Origin: Chryseobacterium paludis
GTDB taxonomy: Bacteria; Bacteroidota; Bacteroidia; Flavobacteriales; Weeksellaceae
Assembly: GCF_025403485.1 (NCBI RefSeq)
Contig: NZ_CP099966.1
Coordinates: 1-64,000 of the forward strand
Direction: 5' to 3'
Length of the DNA: 64,000 bases
Shown: positions 42,193 through 50,528 of the stretch, piece after piece
How the letters are laid out: every line of letters starts with the position of its first letter
How positions within the stretch are numbered: position 1 is the first letter of the stretch
Made by a program: the position numbers and the translations under genes
Notes under the pieces: generated by a model
Seen by the model: the letters and a program-made list of their open reading frames with translations, nothing else
The model's database searches: none
What the model was told of the DNA's origin: nothing

Positions 42193-43158
42193 ATGAAAAT
42201 ACAACGACTTTTTATCATTATTTTACTTACCTCAATATTATCAGGGTGTTCGACCTCTAATAAAGGCATTACTCACACAGACAATTATTCATGGTTTCCG
42301 TTTTCGTGGTATTCTGCAAAAATATCAGGAAAGACATTTGATAAAGTAGCGATGCTTGTTCCCGTTAAGGTAAATGATTTGAATGCCAACTTCACAGTGC
42401 AGTTTGATTTAGGAAGTGATGCAACACTTATTTATGGAAATACCATAAGCAGTTATTACAAGGAAAATGAAATGAAAAATTTCATTTTACAAGATTCTAA
42501 ATCTACTGATGATGGAGGAAAAATAGGATATGCTACGAAAGGACTTGTCTATCATTTTGGGAAATTATCCGGGGATAAATTAATATATAAAGATAATTAT
42601 GGGGATAAAATTCCCCGGGACTCATTATTTACTAAAAACCCTAAACACATAGGGAGTTTGGGTGCTGATATTTTTTATAATAAAGTATTGATTATAGATT
42701 ATCCGAATAAAAAAATGTGCCTTCTGGATTCGTTGGATAACCACTGGAAAAACATCACAACCTTTGTCGATGTTAGATCTAAAAATGGAAGACTTCATAT
42801 TCCATTGACTATTGATAAAAAAACATACTGGTTTTTGTTTGATACAGGAGCAAGCTTATTTCCTATCAACATCAGCAAAGACTTGTGGAATTCATTAGTT
42901 GATAAATCAGCGAAAACAGATACTATTCTCGCCAACTCCTGGGGAGAAAAAGTTAAATTCTACGGACGCCCCATTAAAGAAAAAGTTTATTTGGGGAAAA
43001 AGAAGTTAGAGAGCAATTATGCCTGGTATAATGAAAATAAAAGACTTCAGGAATTTAATAAAACTGAGCAAATAAATGGTTTAACTGGAAATGCTTTTTT
43101 TGTTAATGATATTGTAGTCTTAGACTTTAAAAATAACAAATTTGGAGTGGTTAATTAG
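42193..43158 (+). CDS. Retropepsin-like aspartyl-protease-fold lipoprotein
   Basis: The 321-residue lipoprotein (lipobox ILSGCSTS, Cys19) contains two acid-protease half-motifs: Phe-Asp72-Leu-Gly-Ser (QFDLGSDATLIYGN) and Phe-Asp217-Thr-Gly-Ala (WFLFDTGASLFPINIS). Each is followed by a glycine-containing GADIFYNKVLIIDYPNKK or GNAFFVNDIVVLDFKNNK segment, as in single-chain retropepsin-like proteins of Bacteroidota. The C-terminal repeat ends in NNKFGVVN. Whether it is a protease or a binding protein is unclear, as the first motif is D-L-G-S and not D-T/S-G. It stands alone. Confidence 0.72.
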   Translation: MKIQRLFIIILLTSILSGCSTSNKGITHTDNYSWFPFSWYSAKISGKTFDKVAMLVPVKVNDLNANFTVQFDLGSDATLIYGNTISSYYKENEMKNFILQDSKSTDDGGKIGYATKGLVYHFGKLSGDKLIYKDNYGDKIPRDSLFTKNPKHIGSLGADIFYNKVLIIDYPNKKMCLLDSLDNHWKNITTFVDVRSKNGRLHIPLTIDKKTYWFLFDTGASLFPINISKDLWNSLVDKSAKTDTILANSWGEKVKFYGRPIKEKVYLGKKKLESNYAWYNENKRLQEFNKTEQINGLTGNAFFVNDIVVLDFKNNKFGVVN

Positions 43159-43308
43159 GGCAATAGAAGTTATCATAAAGCCAAGTAGCCTTTAGCAATG
43201 ATCTTTTAAAATATAGCAATCTTTGTTTTTTAGCTAGGCGTTATGTATTATAATTCTGTTCATTAAAAAAATACTATTTCCCTTGTATCAGAATTAATTG
43301 ATTTATAT

Positions 43309-43316
43309 TAAATTTG
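43309..43316 (+). promoter_or_regulatory. -7 element of the glycosidase-like gene
   Basis: TAAATTTG matches the consensus, 39 nt before the ATG at 43356. The alternative TTG codon at 43314 lies within this element and can therefore be excluded as start. Confidence 0.5.
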
Positions 43317-43355
43317 ACTGGTAAGAACCATTTTTATCTTCTATTCACATTTACT

Positions 43356-46325
43356 ATGCTTTTAAAAAAACTTTTTCCACTTATCCTGATGGGAAGCCTT
43401 GTTCCTAATCTAATTATAGCGCAACATATTTATCCTCCCCAAGTTCAGAAATGGAATGCGGACGAATTGGGAGATCAGCGTGCAGTTTTGCGTTGGGATG
43501 CATCGACGAAACAAGCTAAAGCCACTGTTCAATGGAGGAATATCAATATAAAACCGGATCAGAAGCTGATCATTATTGATAGCCTTACTCAAAAACAGTA
43601 TGAGCCAGACGCTTATCTGAATATGAATGAGGAAGAAGGCTCATTTGTTTTTACACCAGTTTCAGGGAAGGGTATTTATTATGTCTATTTTCTACCCTAC
43701 CAGTTGGATAAGAGAACCAATTACCCTACGGCAACTTACTTGAAAAGAACAGATAAATCTGTGTCTAAAGACGTCGGGGCTTCATTAGCGAGCGTATTAA
43801 GAATTGAATCAGTAGACGACTTCAACAGCAATGAACCAATGGAAATGATCGCTACCCAAAAAGAGATCGATCAGTACAAAAAGAAAAACGAGAATAAAAT
43901 TTATTTTGTTTTTCCAGAGGTTAGAGATAGACCAATTAAGACGAATAGAATTCCTCGACATTGGATAGACGATAAAAAAAACGTGTCAGTTTTTCAGGGT
44001 CAGGCAGAAAGAGGAGAGTTTTACGCTTTTCAAATCGGTGTTTTACCAGTAAAAACAGACCTTAAAAATGTGAAGATTACAGCATCTTCACTGAAAAACC
44101 TTTTTGGAGCGACAATAGAATCCAAATATTTCAATTGTATCAATACAGATGGTATAGACTATAAGGGAGAGAAACTTGAGCTAACTGTAAATGTTAAACA
44201 AGATAATTTACAAGCCTTTTGGTGCGGTTTTGATATTCCAGAAAATACTTCTCCGGGAACCTACAAAGGAACGGTAACGATCCAACCCGAAAATGCAGAA
44301 GCTCAGATTGTAAAATTTATTTTGAGCGTAGGAGGAAATCCTGTTAACAAAGGCTTTGATGAGCCCTGGAAGATGACCCGTTTGCCATGGCTTAATTCAA
44401 CATTGGCACAGGCAAATACAGTAATAAAACCATATACACCTTTACAACTCAAAGGGCAGGAAATTTCATTGTTGGGAAGAAAAGTAATACTGGATGCATC
44501 TGGATTTCCAAAACAGATTCAAACCTTTTTCACTCCTGAGATGACTTCGATCGGTAAAAATGCCAATTCCATATTGAATGAACCTATACATTTTGTAGTG
44601 ACAGGTCCGAAAGCAAATTCAGAAAAGTGGAAGACGTCTGGAATTCAGTTTACCGGAAAAGAAGAAGGAAAGATTTCCTGGACAAGCATAAACACCTCAG
44701 AAAATTTGAAAATGCAGGTTGAAGGTTCCATTGAATTTGACGGATTTATGGACTATAGCGTGAAGATCACGGCATTGAACGATATACAGCTTCAGGATAT
44801 TGCCATGGAGATTCCTTTTGCAAAAGATAAGGCCACCTATATGATGGGCTTAGGCCAAAAAGGAGGATACAGACCAGAAAGTTTAGATTGGAAATGGGAC
44901 GTGGCCAAGAAAAACCAGGATGGAGCATGGATAGGAAATGTAAACGCTGGGATACAATTTTCGTTGCGTGATCAAAATTATTCAAGACCTCTGAATACCA
45001 ATTTCTATTTACAAAAGCCTTTGATTCTTCCTTCTTCATGGGGTAATGACAATAAAGGCGGAGTAAACATCAGGGAAGAGAGAGGTGAGATTTTAGTTAA
45101 TAACTTTAGTGGTGCCCGCAGTATGAAAAAAGGAGATGAACTGTACTATAATTTTCATTTGCTTATTACACCATTTCATCCGATCAATACTGAAGAACAG
45201 TGGAATAACCGTTTCTACCATGCCTATAAGCCTGTTGACACAGTAAAGGCAAGTGGTGCTAATGTGATCAATATACACCATGGTAATGAGATCAATCCTT
45301 ACATTAATTATCCTTTTGTGGCAACTAAAGAAATGAAAGATTATATTACCAAAGCCCATGAAAAAGGGCTGAAGGTGAAGATCTATAATACCATTCGTGA
45401 GGTATCTAACAGAATGTATGAGCTGTATCCAGTGAAAAGTCTGGGCCAGGAAGTTTTTTCTACTGGAAAAGGTGGTGGCTATTCCTGGTTGCAGGAGCAT
45501 TTGCACGACAATTATATAGCAGCCTGGTATGTACCGGAATTTAAAGATGCTGCGATTATCAATAGTGGAATGAATCGTTGGCACAATTACTATGTAGAGG
45601 GAATGAACTGGCTGGTCAATAATTTGGGAATTGATGGGATCTACCTTGATGATGTGGCTTTTGATAGAGTAACAATGAAAAGGATAAAAAGAGTAATGAC
45701 GCAGGAAGGACATCCAGGTATAATAGACCTGCATTCTGCAAACCAATACAATGAAAAAGATGGTTTTAATAATAGTGCAAACCTCTATCTGGAACATTTT
45801 CCCTACATCAATCGTTTATGGTTTGGTGAATACTTTGATTATAACAGCAACAGTCCGGAATTTTTACTGACGGAAGTAAGTGGTATTCCTTATGGATTAA
45901 TGGGAGAAATGTTACAGGATGATGGAAACCCTTGGCGAGGAATGTTGTATGGTATGACAAGTCGTCTGGGATGGTCAGAGAAGAGTAATCCAACCCATCT
46001 TTGGAAAGCCTGGGATGATTTTGGAATCAAAGGCTCGAGAATGATTGGCTATTGGGTCAATGATAACCCGGTTAAAACAAACAATCCTGCAGTACTGGCA
46101 ACAGTTTACCAACAGGATAAGAAAGTCATGATCTCTTTAGCCAGTTGGGCTCCAGAGGATACACGGGTAAAATTGAAGATCGACTGGAAAAAACTGGGGC
46201 TTGATCCCAAAAACTTAAAAATGGGTACCCCTTCAATCAAAGATTTCCAGGAAGCAAAAGCTTTTGACTTAGATGAAGAAATCAGTATTGCTAAGAATAA
46301 AGGATGTTTATTAATTATTCAATAG
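43356..46325 (+). CDS. Large secreted glycoside-hydrolase-like protein (DUF6067/DUF4091-type)
   Basis: Using the ATG at 43356 the protein has 989 residues with a signal peptide (MLLKKLFPLILMGSLVPNLI, cleaved near IAQ). The N-terminal 400 residues are beta-sandwich-like; residues about 640-900 look like a barrel with GLKVKIYNTIREVSNRMYEL, the probable active-site strand GIDGIYLDDVAFDR and LHSANQYNEKDGFNNSANLY. The LDD pair is a likely acid/metal site. The family resembles secreted 'glycoside hydrolase domain' proteins related to DUF6067; no substrate is known. It is monocistronic and outside the starch locus. Confidence 0.7.
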   Translation: MLLKKLFPLILMGSLVPNLIIAQHIYPPQVQKWNADELGDQRAVLRWDASTKQAKATVQWRNINIKPDQKLIIIDSLTQKQYEPDAYLNMNEEEGSFVFTPVSGKGIYYVYFLPYQLDKRTNYPTATYLKRTDKSVSKDVGASLASVLRIESVDDFNSNEPMEMIATQKEIDQYKKKNENKIYFVFPEVRDRPIKTNRIPRHWIDDKKNVSVFQGQAERGEFYAFQIGVLPVKTDLKNVKITASSLKNLFGATIESKYFNCINTDGIDYKGEKLELTVNVKQDNLQAFWCGFDIPENTSPGTYKGTVTIQPENAEAQIVKFILSVGGNPVNKGFDEPWKMTRLPWLNSTLAQANTVIKPYTPLQLKGQEISLLGRKVILDASGFPKQIQTFFTPEMTSIGKNANSILNEPIHFVVTGPKANSEKWKTSGIQFTGKEEGKISWTSINTSENLKMQVEGSIEFDGFMDYSVKITALNDIQLQDIAMEIPFAKDKATYMMGLGQKGGYRPESLDWKWDVAKKNQDGAWIGNVNAGIQFSLRDQNYSRPLNTNFYLQKPLILPSSWGNDNKGGVNIREERGEILVNNFSGARSMKKGDELYYNFHLLITPFHPINTEEQWNNRFYHAYKPVDTVKASGANVINIHHGNEINPYINYPFVATKEMKDYITKAHEKGLKVKIYNTIREVSNRMYELYPVKSLGQEVFSTGKGGGYSWLQEHLHDNYIAAWYVPEFKDAAIINSGMNRWHNYYVEGMNWLVNNLGIDGIYLDDVAFDRVTMKRIKRVMTQEGHPGIIDLHSANQYNEKDGFNNSANLYLEHFPYINRLWFGEYFDYNSNSPEFLLTEVSGIPYGLMGEMLQDDGNPWRGMLYGMTSRLGWSEKSNPTHLWKAWDDFGIKGSRMIGYWVNDNPVKTNNPAVLATVYQQDKKVMISLASWAPEDTRVKLKIDWKKLGLDPKNLKMGTPSIKDFQEAKAFDLDEEISIAKNKGCLLIIQ

Positions 46326-46404
46326 GATAAATCAACTGTAGGAATAGAGGTAATCCGGTTTAGGAATTGATTTATTTTACCTAAATTTAGTAAAATTTAT
46401 AAAA

Positions 46405-47913
46405 ATGCAAGTAGATACAAGGACCTTAAATGTTCAGGATTATGATGGATTGGTGGAAACCATGAGACGAGCTTATCCTCAAATGTCGGAATATGTATGG
46501 TCCAAAAAGAGCATAGAAAAATTAACCAAAATATTTCCAAAGGGCCAGATCTGTATCACTGTAGATGGCAAACTCGCAGCAGTTGCACTTTCTATTATCG
46601 TTAATTATGATGAATTTGGAGATGATCATACTTACAGTGATATCACAGGAAATTATACTTTTAATACCCATTCATCTACTGGAAATGTACTTTATGGAAT
46701 AGAAGTTTTTGTAGATCCTGAATACCGTGAATTACGGTTAGGGAGAAGACTGTATGATGCCAGAAAAGAATTATGTGAACAACTGAATCTGAAATCTATT
46801 GTATTGGGTGGAAGAATACCCAACTATCATAAATACAGTGATAAGCTTTCAACAAGAGATTATATAAGAATGGTAAGGGATAAAGAGATCTATGATCCTG
46901 TTTTGTCATTTCAGCTTTCCAATAATTTCTTACCTATTAAAGTATTGAAGAAGTATCTTCCTGAAGATGAATCTTCAAAAGAAAATGCAGTTTTGCTGCA
47001 ATGGAATAATATCTATTACAGCAAAAGTCCTAATACGATGCAGGACAGTATCATCCGATTGGGTCTTGTACAATGGCAAATGAGGCATTTTAAAAATATA
47101 GATGCCTTCTACGAACAGGTAGAATTTTTTGTAAATGTGATGGGAGATTACAAATCTGATTTTGTTCTTTTTCCAGAACTTTTCAATACCCCTTTATTGG
47201 CGCCATTCAATAAGCTATCTGAGAGAGATAGTATGATCGAATTAGCCAAACTGACCGATCAGATCAAGCAAAAAATTTCAGAACTAGCGATCAGTTATAA
47301 TGTCAATATTATTTCGGGAAGTATGCCGGTTTTTGATCATGATCATAATGATCTCTATAATGTAAGTTATCTGATGCACCGTGATGGACGTATCGATGAA
47401 TACCGTAAAATACATATCACGCCTAACGAAAGGAAGTACTATGGAATGAAAGGCGGAAATGAGATCAGAGTATTTGATACCGATTGTGGAAAAATAGGTC
47501 TTGTCATCTGTTATGATGTAGAGTTTCCGGAGCTTCCGCGAATTCTGGCTGATCAGGGAATGAAAATCCTGTTTGTGCCTTATCTGACAGATACTCAAAA
47601 TGCCTATATGAGAGTCCGCCACTGTGCGGCTGCGAGAGCAATAGAAAATGAATGTTATGTAGCTATTGCAGGGTGTGTGGGAAATTTACCGGGAGTAAAT
47701 AATATGGATATTCAGTTTGGGCAGGCTGCCGTATTTACACCTTCGGATTTTGCCTTTCCATCCAATGCCGTAAAAGGAGAAGCAACGCCTAATACGGAAA
47801 TGACCTTAATTGTTGATGTGGATCTGAATTTATTAAAAGATCTCCACTATAACGGTTCCGTTCAGATTCTTAAAGACAGACGAAACGATCTCTATGAGAC
47901 TTATCTTAAATAA
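46405..47913 (+). CDS. GNAT acetyltransferase-nitrilase (carbon-nitrogen hydrolase) fusion
   Basis: A 502-residue cytosolic fusion. Residues about 1-190 are a GNAT N-acetyltransferase domain, with the acetyl-CoA loop near EVFVDPEYRELRLGRRLYDA (V-x-P-x-x-R-x-x-x-x-G-R). Residues about 215-502 are a nitrilase-superfamily amidase with the catalytic triad Glu258 (LFPELF), Lys335 (EYRKIHI) and Cys369 (VICYDVEF). This domain pair recurs in Bacteroidota and others and could acylate and hydrolyse related amides, but the substrate is unknown. It has its own terminator, shared with the small peptide gene convergent to it. Confidence 0.92.
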   Translation: MQVDTRTLNVQDYDGLVETMRRAYPQMSEYVWSKKSIEKLTKIFPKGQICITVDGKLAAVALSIIVNYDEFGDDHTYSDITGNYTFNTHSSTGNVLYGIEVFVDPEYRELRLGRRLYDARKELCEQLNLKSIVLGGRIPNYHKYSDKLSTRDYIRMVRDKEIYDPVLSFQLSNNFLPIKVLKKYLPEDESSKENAVLLQWNNIYYSKSPNTMQDSIIRLGLVQWQMRHFKNIDAFYEQVEFFVNVMGDYKSDFVLFPELFNTPLLAPFNKLSERDSMIELAKLTDQIKQKISELAISYNVNIISGSMPVFDHDHNDLYNVSYLMHRDGRIDEYRKIHITPNERKYYGMKGGNEIRVFDTDCGKIGLVICYDVEFPELPRILADQGMKILFVPYLTDTQNAYMRVRHCAAARAIENECYVAIAGCVGNLPGVNNMDIQFGQAAVFTPSDFAFPSNAVKGEATPNTEMTLIVDVDLNLLKDLHYNGSVQILKDRRNDLYETYLK

Positions 47914-47921
47914 TAAAAAAG

Positions 47922-47952
47922 AAAAACAGAATGCCTAGCATTCTGTTTTTTT
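47922..47952. terminator. Bidirectional terminator
   Basis: Perfect 13-bp stem AAAAACAGAATGC/GCATTCTGTTTTT with CTA loop, A-rich on one side and T-rich on the other. It serves the GNAT-nitrilase gene (plus) and the peptide gene (minus). Confidence 0.92.
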
Positions 47953-47980
47953 ATAAAATGGTTTTTTACCTATTTATATC

Positions 47981-48142
47981 TTATACTAACTGCGGGCAAA
48001 CCACAGCAGGGCAGATCAATCTTGGACATCTTGGTCTTCCATCGGTAGGGCAGCACTGGTTTGAACAACCAACAATGATTCCACCTCCTGAAACATTTCT
48101 TAATTCTTCTCTGGATAATTTTTTACTTGGTAAATTTTTCAT
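47981..48142 (-). CDS. Double-glycine-leader, cysteine-rich small peptide (bacteriocin-like)
   Basis: A 53-residue ORF on the minus strand, too short for the usual length cutoff; the longer plus-strand frame over it is not the gene. The N terminus MKNLPSKKLSREELRNVSGG is a classic double-glycine leader with the L-S-x-E-E-L pattern. The 33-residue core has six cysteines (26, 30, 31, 39, 44, 49) and repeated Cys-Pro pairs (CCP, RCP, ICP, VCP). Similar 'bacteriocin-like' precursors are recalled in Chryseobacterium. Export would need a C39-peptidase ABC transporter, which is absent from this window. A minus-strand promoter (48215-48187) and a shared terminator frame it. Confidence 0.8.
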   Translation of the reverse strand: MKNLPSKKLSREELRNVSGGGIIVGCSNQCCPTDGRPRCPRLICPAVVCPQLV

Positions 48143-48186
48143 TTTGTAATCTTTTATGGGTTAGTATTAATTTGATTTGTACTCCA

Positions 48187-48215
48187 TAAAGATAAAAAAA
48201 ACTAGCAAATAACAA
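48187..48215 (-). promoter_or_regulatory. Promoter of the double-glycine peptide gene
   Basis: On the minus strand, TTG (48215-48213), 18-nt spacer, TATCTTTA (48194-48187), one base from the -7 consensus. The ATG follows 44 nt downstream. Confidence 0.5.
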
Positions 48216-48303
48216 GAAAGGTGAAAAGTTTTTCTTAGATCGTTATTTTAAATTCTACATAGGAATAGTTTTTGGAGTAATTTGCGTTCACTATCCATAC
48301 AAT

Positions 48304-49950
48304 ATGTTTGATAAACAACAACGAAAACTGAAAAGATCTGCCCGACTGATTTCTGTATTGAGTAAATACGGTTTTAAGGATATGCTGGCAAGAATGAATG
48401 GGAATAAGCAAGAGGAAGATGCTGGAAATTCTGATGAAATCATATCAAAAGGAACGGTTTACGAACGGATCAGATTGGTTTTGGAAGAATTGGGACCCAC
48501 GTTTGTTAAATTAGGTCAGACATTCAGCAATAGAGAAGATTTACTTCCACCGGAACTGATTCAGGAATTACAGAGATTACAGGATAAGGTAGATACTGTA
48601 GACATGAATGTGAATGAAATCCTTGAAAATGAATTTAATATTTTGGTTAAAGATCACTTTCAGGAAGTTCAGGTTCAACCTTTGGCCACAGCCTCTATTG
48701 CTCAGGTGTACAAAGCTACGTTGTTAAATGGTTCTGAAGTGATCCTGAAAATTAAAAAAGCTGACGTACAGACCGTTATTGAAGATGATTTGCTTTTAAT
48801 AAAAGACCTGGAAAAAATTGTTTCTTCATATTCAGAAATAGGAGAGAAACTTAACTTAAAACAAGCTATTTCCACTTTTGAAAAATCCTTACTGGAAGAA
48901 GTTTCGCTGATCAATGAGAAGGATAATATCCTACAGTTTGGCAGGAATTTTAAAAATAATAAAGAAACCTACGTTCCGAAAGTTTATGAAGAATTCTCCA
49001 ACAATAATGTACTTTGTATGGAATTCATTGATGGAATCAAGGTGACGGATAAAGCTGAACTCTTAGCCCATAATATTGATCCTGTAAAAATTTCTGAAGT
49101 AGGGCTAAGGTTGTTTGTTGCACAGATCTTAGACTATGGCTTTTTTCATGCTGATCCACATGCCGGAAATATTTTAGTAAAAAAAGACGGTAGGGTTGTT
49201 TTTATAGATTTTGGAGCTGTTGGTCAAATTCAACCTAATGATAAAGAGATTCTTGAAGATCTTATTGTAAGTTTTGTGGCTAAAAATTCTCATAAAATTG
49301 TTCGATATCTAAAAAAAATGGCGATAAGCTATGAAATTCCTGATGAAAGAAGATTTGAAAATGATGTAAATGATATTCTCAATTTTGTTCACAGCTCATC
49401 CCTGCAGGAGATCAATGTTCAGGTAATGATCAATAAGATGAAAGATATTCTTAAAGATAACCGACTGCATATGCCGGATTATTTTTATCTCTTGTTTAAA
49501 GGAATAAGCTTGATAGAAGGAGTGGGGCGAACTATTAATCCTGATCTGGATATTGTAAAAAGCCTTCATCCCTATACAAAGAAAATATTCTCAAAAAAAA
49601 TCAGTCCAAAGAATATTCTAAAAGTGGGGATGGATAAAATGATGAATTTCACAGATAATGTTGACGAAATTCCCAAAGAGCTCCGTTCTGTTTTACAAAA
49701 ATTGGATGAAAATAAATTTACCATTTCCAGTGAAATAAAAAATATTGATAAGACTAACCAGATTATTAAATCAAGTGCGGTTAATATGATTTTAGCACTG
49801 ATCTTAGGAGCTAATATGATTGCAACAGCGATCGTTTTTGTTTCTGAAGCTCCACCCCGGATTGGGGAAATGTCACTGATAGCGATATTAGGTTTTATTT
49901 TTTCTGTTATATTAGTTTTAATAATTTTGCTTAGAATAACCAGAAAATAA
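48304..49950 (+). CDS. AarF/ABC1/UbiB-family kinase-like protein
   Basis: The 548-residue protein belongs to the atypical kinase family linked to ubiquinone/menaquinone synthesis and lipid metabolism. Visible motifs are the family signature LEELGPTFVKLGQTFSNRED (KxGQ), the A-rich loop ATASIAQVYKATLL, the kinase lysine in EVILKIKKADV, then GFFHADPHAGNILVK (catalytic-loop equivalent) and VFIDFGAVGQI (DFG). Two hydrophobic spans close the C terminus (about 500-545). The length is typical. Menaquinone is the likely quinone of this organism, so a ubiquinone role should not be assumed. Confidence 0.94.
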   Translation: MFDKQQRKLKRSARLISVLSKYGFKDMLARMNGNKQEEDAGNSDEIISKGTVYERIRLVLEELGPTFVKLGQTFSNREDLLPPELIQELQRLQDKVDTVDMNVNEILENEFNILVKDHFQEVQVQPLATASIAQVYKATLLNGSEVILKIKKADVQTVIEDDLLLIKDLEKIVSSYSEIGEKLNLKQAISTFEKSLLEEVSLINEKDNILQFGRNFKNNKETYVPKVYEEFSNNNVLCMEFIDGIKVTDKAELLAHNIDPVKISEVGLRLFVAQILDYGFFHADPHAGNILVKKDGRVVFIDFGAVGQIQPNDKEILEDLIVSFVAKNSHKIVRYLKKMAISYEIPDERRFENDVNDILNFVHSSSLQEINVQVMINKMKDILKDNRLHMPDYFYLLFKGISLIEGVGRTINPDLDIVKSLHPYTKKIFSKKISPKNILKVGMDKMMNFTDNVDEIPKELRSVLQKLDENKFTISSEIKNIDKTNQIIKSSAVNMILALILGANMIATAIVFVSEAPPRIGEMSLIAILGFIFSVILVLIILLRITRK

Positions 49951-50001
49951 TCTAATGGTTTTTGAAATTTATTTAAGCATAAAACAACAAAAAATAACCA
50001 G

Positions 50002-50511
50002 ATGAAACTAATGATCTTAACCGCTTTTACTTTTTGGAGTTCTCTTTTATGGGCTCAAAAAGCAGAAGAAAAAGGAATGCAGGGTGACTATGATGGAAAT
50101 GGGACAAAAGAATATGCCTTCGCAAAAGTAAACGACTGCAGTGAAGAATGTGATGGAAAATGTGAAACAACGATCTTTTTTAGTGATAAAAAGATAAAAC
50201 CTTTCACGATCTCACCAGCTAATGGAGTCACTTTATATAATCTTGGTGACTTAAATGATGATGGAAAAGATGATCTTGGGGCTTACCCGGATTGGTGCAC
50301 AAGTTGTTGGCATCCTTTTTATGTATATACCTATGGGAAAACAGATTGGAAGCCTTTAGTAAAGCCTATTTCTACACATTGTTCACAATGGGAAGAAGAT
50401 AAATTTCCCATTAAAAAAGATCCTAAAAAGAAAGGAAATGTGATCATTACTTCGAGCCAATGGAAGGATGACGATATTAAAATAATAAGTGAAAGTGTAA
50501 AAATTAATTAA
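50002..50511 (+). CDS. Secreted small protein with calcium-binding-like Asp motif
   Basis: A 169-residue exported protein (signal peptide MKLMILTAFTFWSSLLWAQ). The mature part has MQGDYDGNGTKEYAF and NLGDLNDDGKDDLG, the D-x-D-G-N/D-G pattern of FG-GAP/EF-like repeat units, and several cysteines (CSEECDGKCE, WCTSCWHPF) suggesting disulfides. No named family is recognised. It precedes the DEAD-box gene by 17 bp, but that gene has its own promoter at the end of this one. Confidence 0.75.
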   Translation: MKLMILTAFTFWSSLLWAQKAEEKGMQGDYDGNGTKEYAFAKVNDCSEECDGKCETTIFFSDKKIKPFTISPANGVTLYNLGDLNDDGKDDLGAYPDWCTSCWHPFYVYTYGKTDWKPLVKPISTHCSQWEEDKFPIKKDPKKKGNVIITSSQWKDDDIKIISESVKIN

Positions 50512-50524
50512 ATACCTATCTTTG
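50495..50524 (+). promoter_or_regulatory. Promoter of the DEAD-box helicase gene
   Basis: GTG at 50495-50497 (one base off TTG), 19-nt spacer, TATCTTTG at 50517-50524. The ATG is at 50529, 4 nt later, so the message may be leaderless. Confidence 0.6.
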
Positions 50525-50528
50525 CAAA

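Noticed and set aside
45093..45797. 234-codon minus-strand ORF within the large glycosidase-like gene
   Set aside because: It lies wholly inside a gene with signal peptide, homologous-looking domains and a promoter; its translation is rich in aromatic and isoleucine runs typical of antisense frames.
47931..48149. 72-codon plus-strand ORF over the double-glycine peptide
   Set aside because: Its start lies inside the terminator hairpin, its sequence is low in recognisable features, and the opposite strand carries a leader peptide with a coherent GG motif and cysteine pattern.
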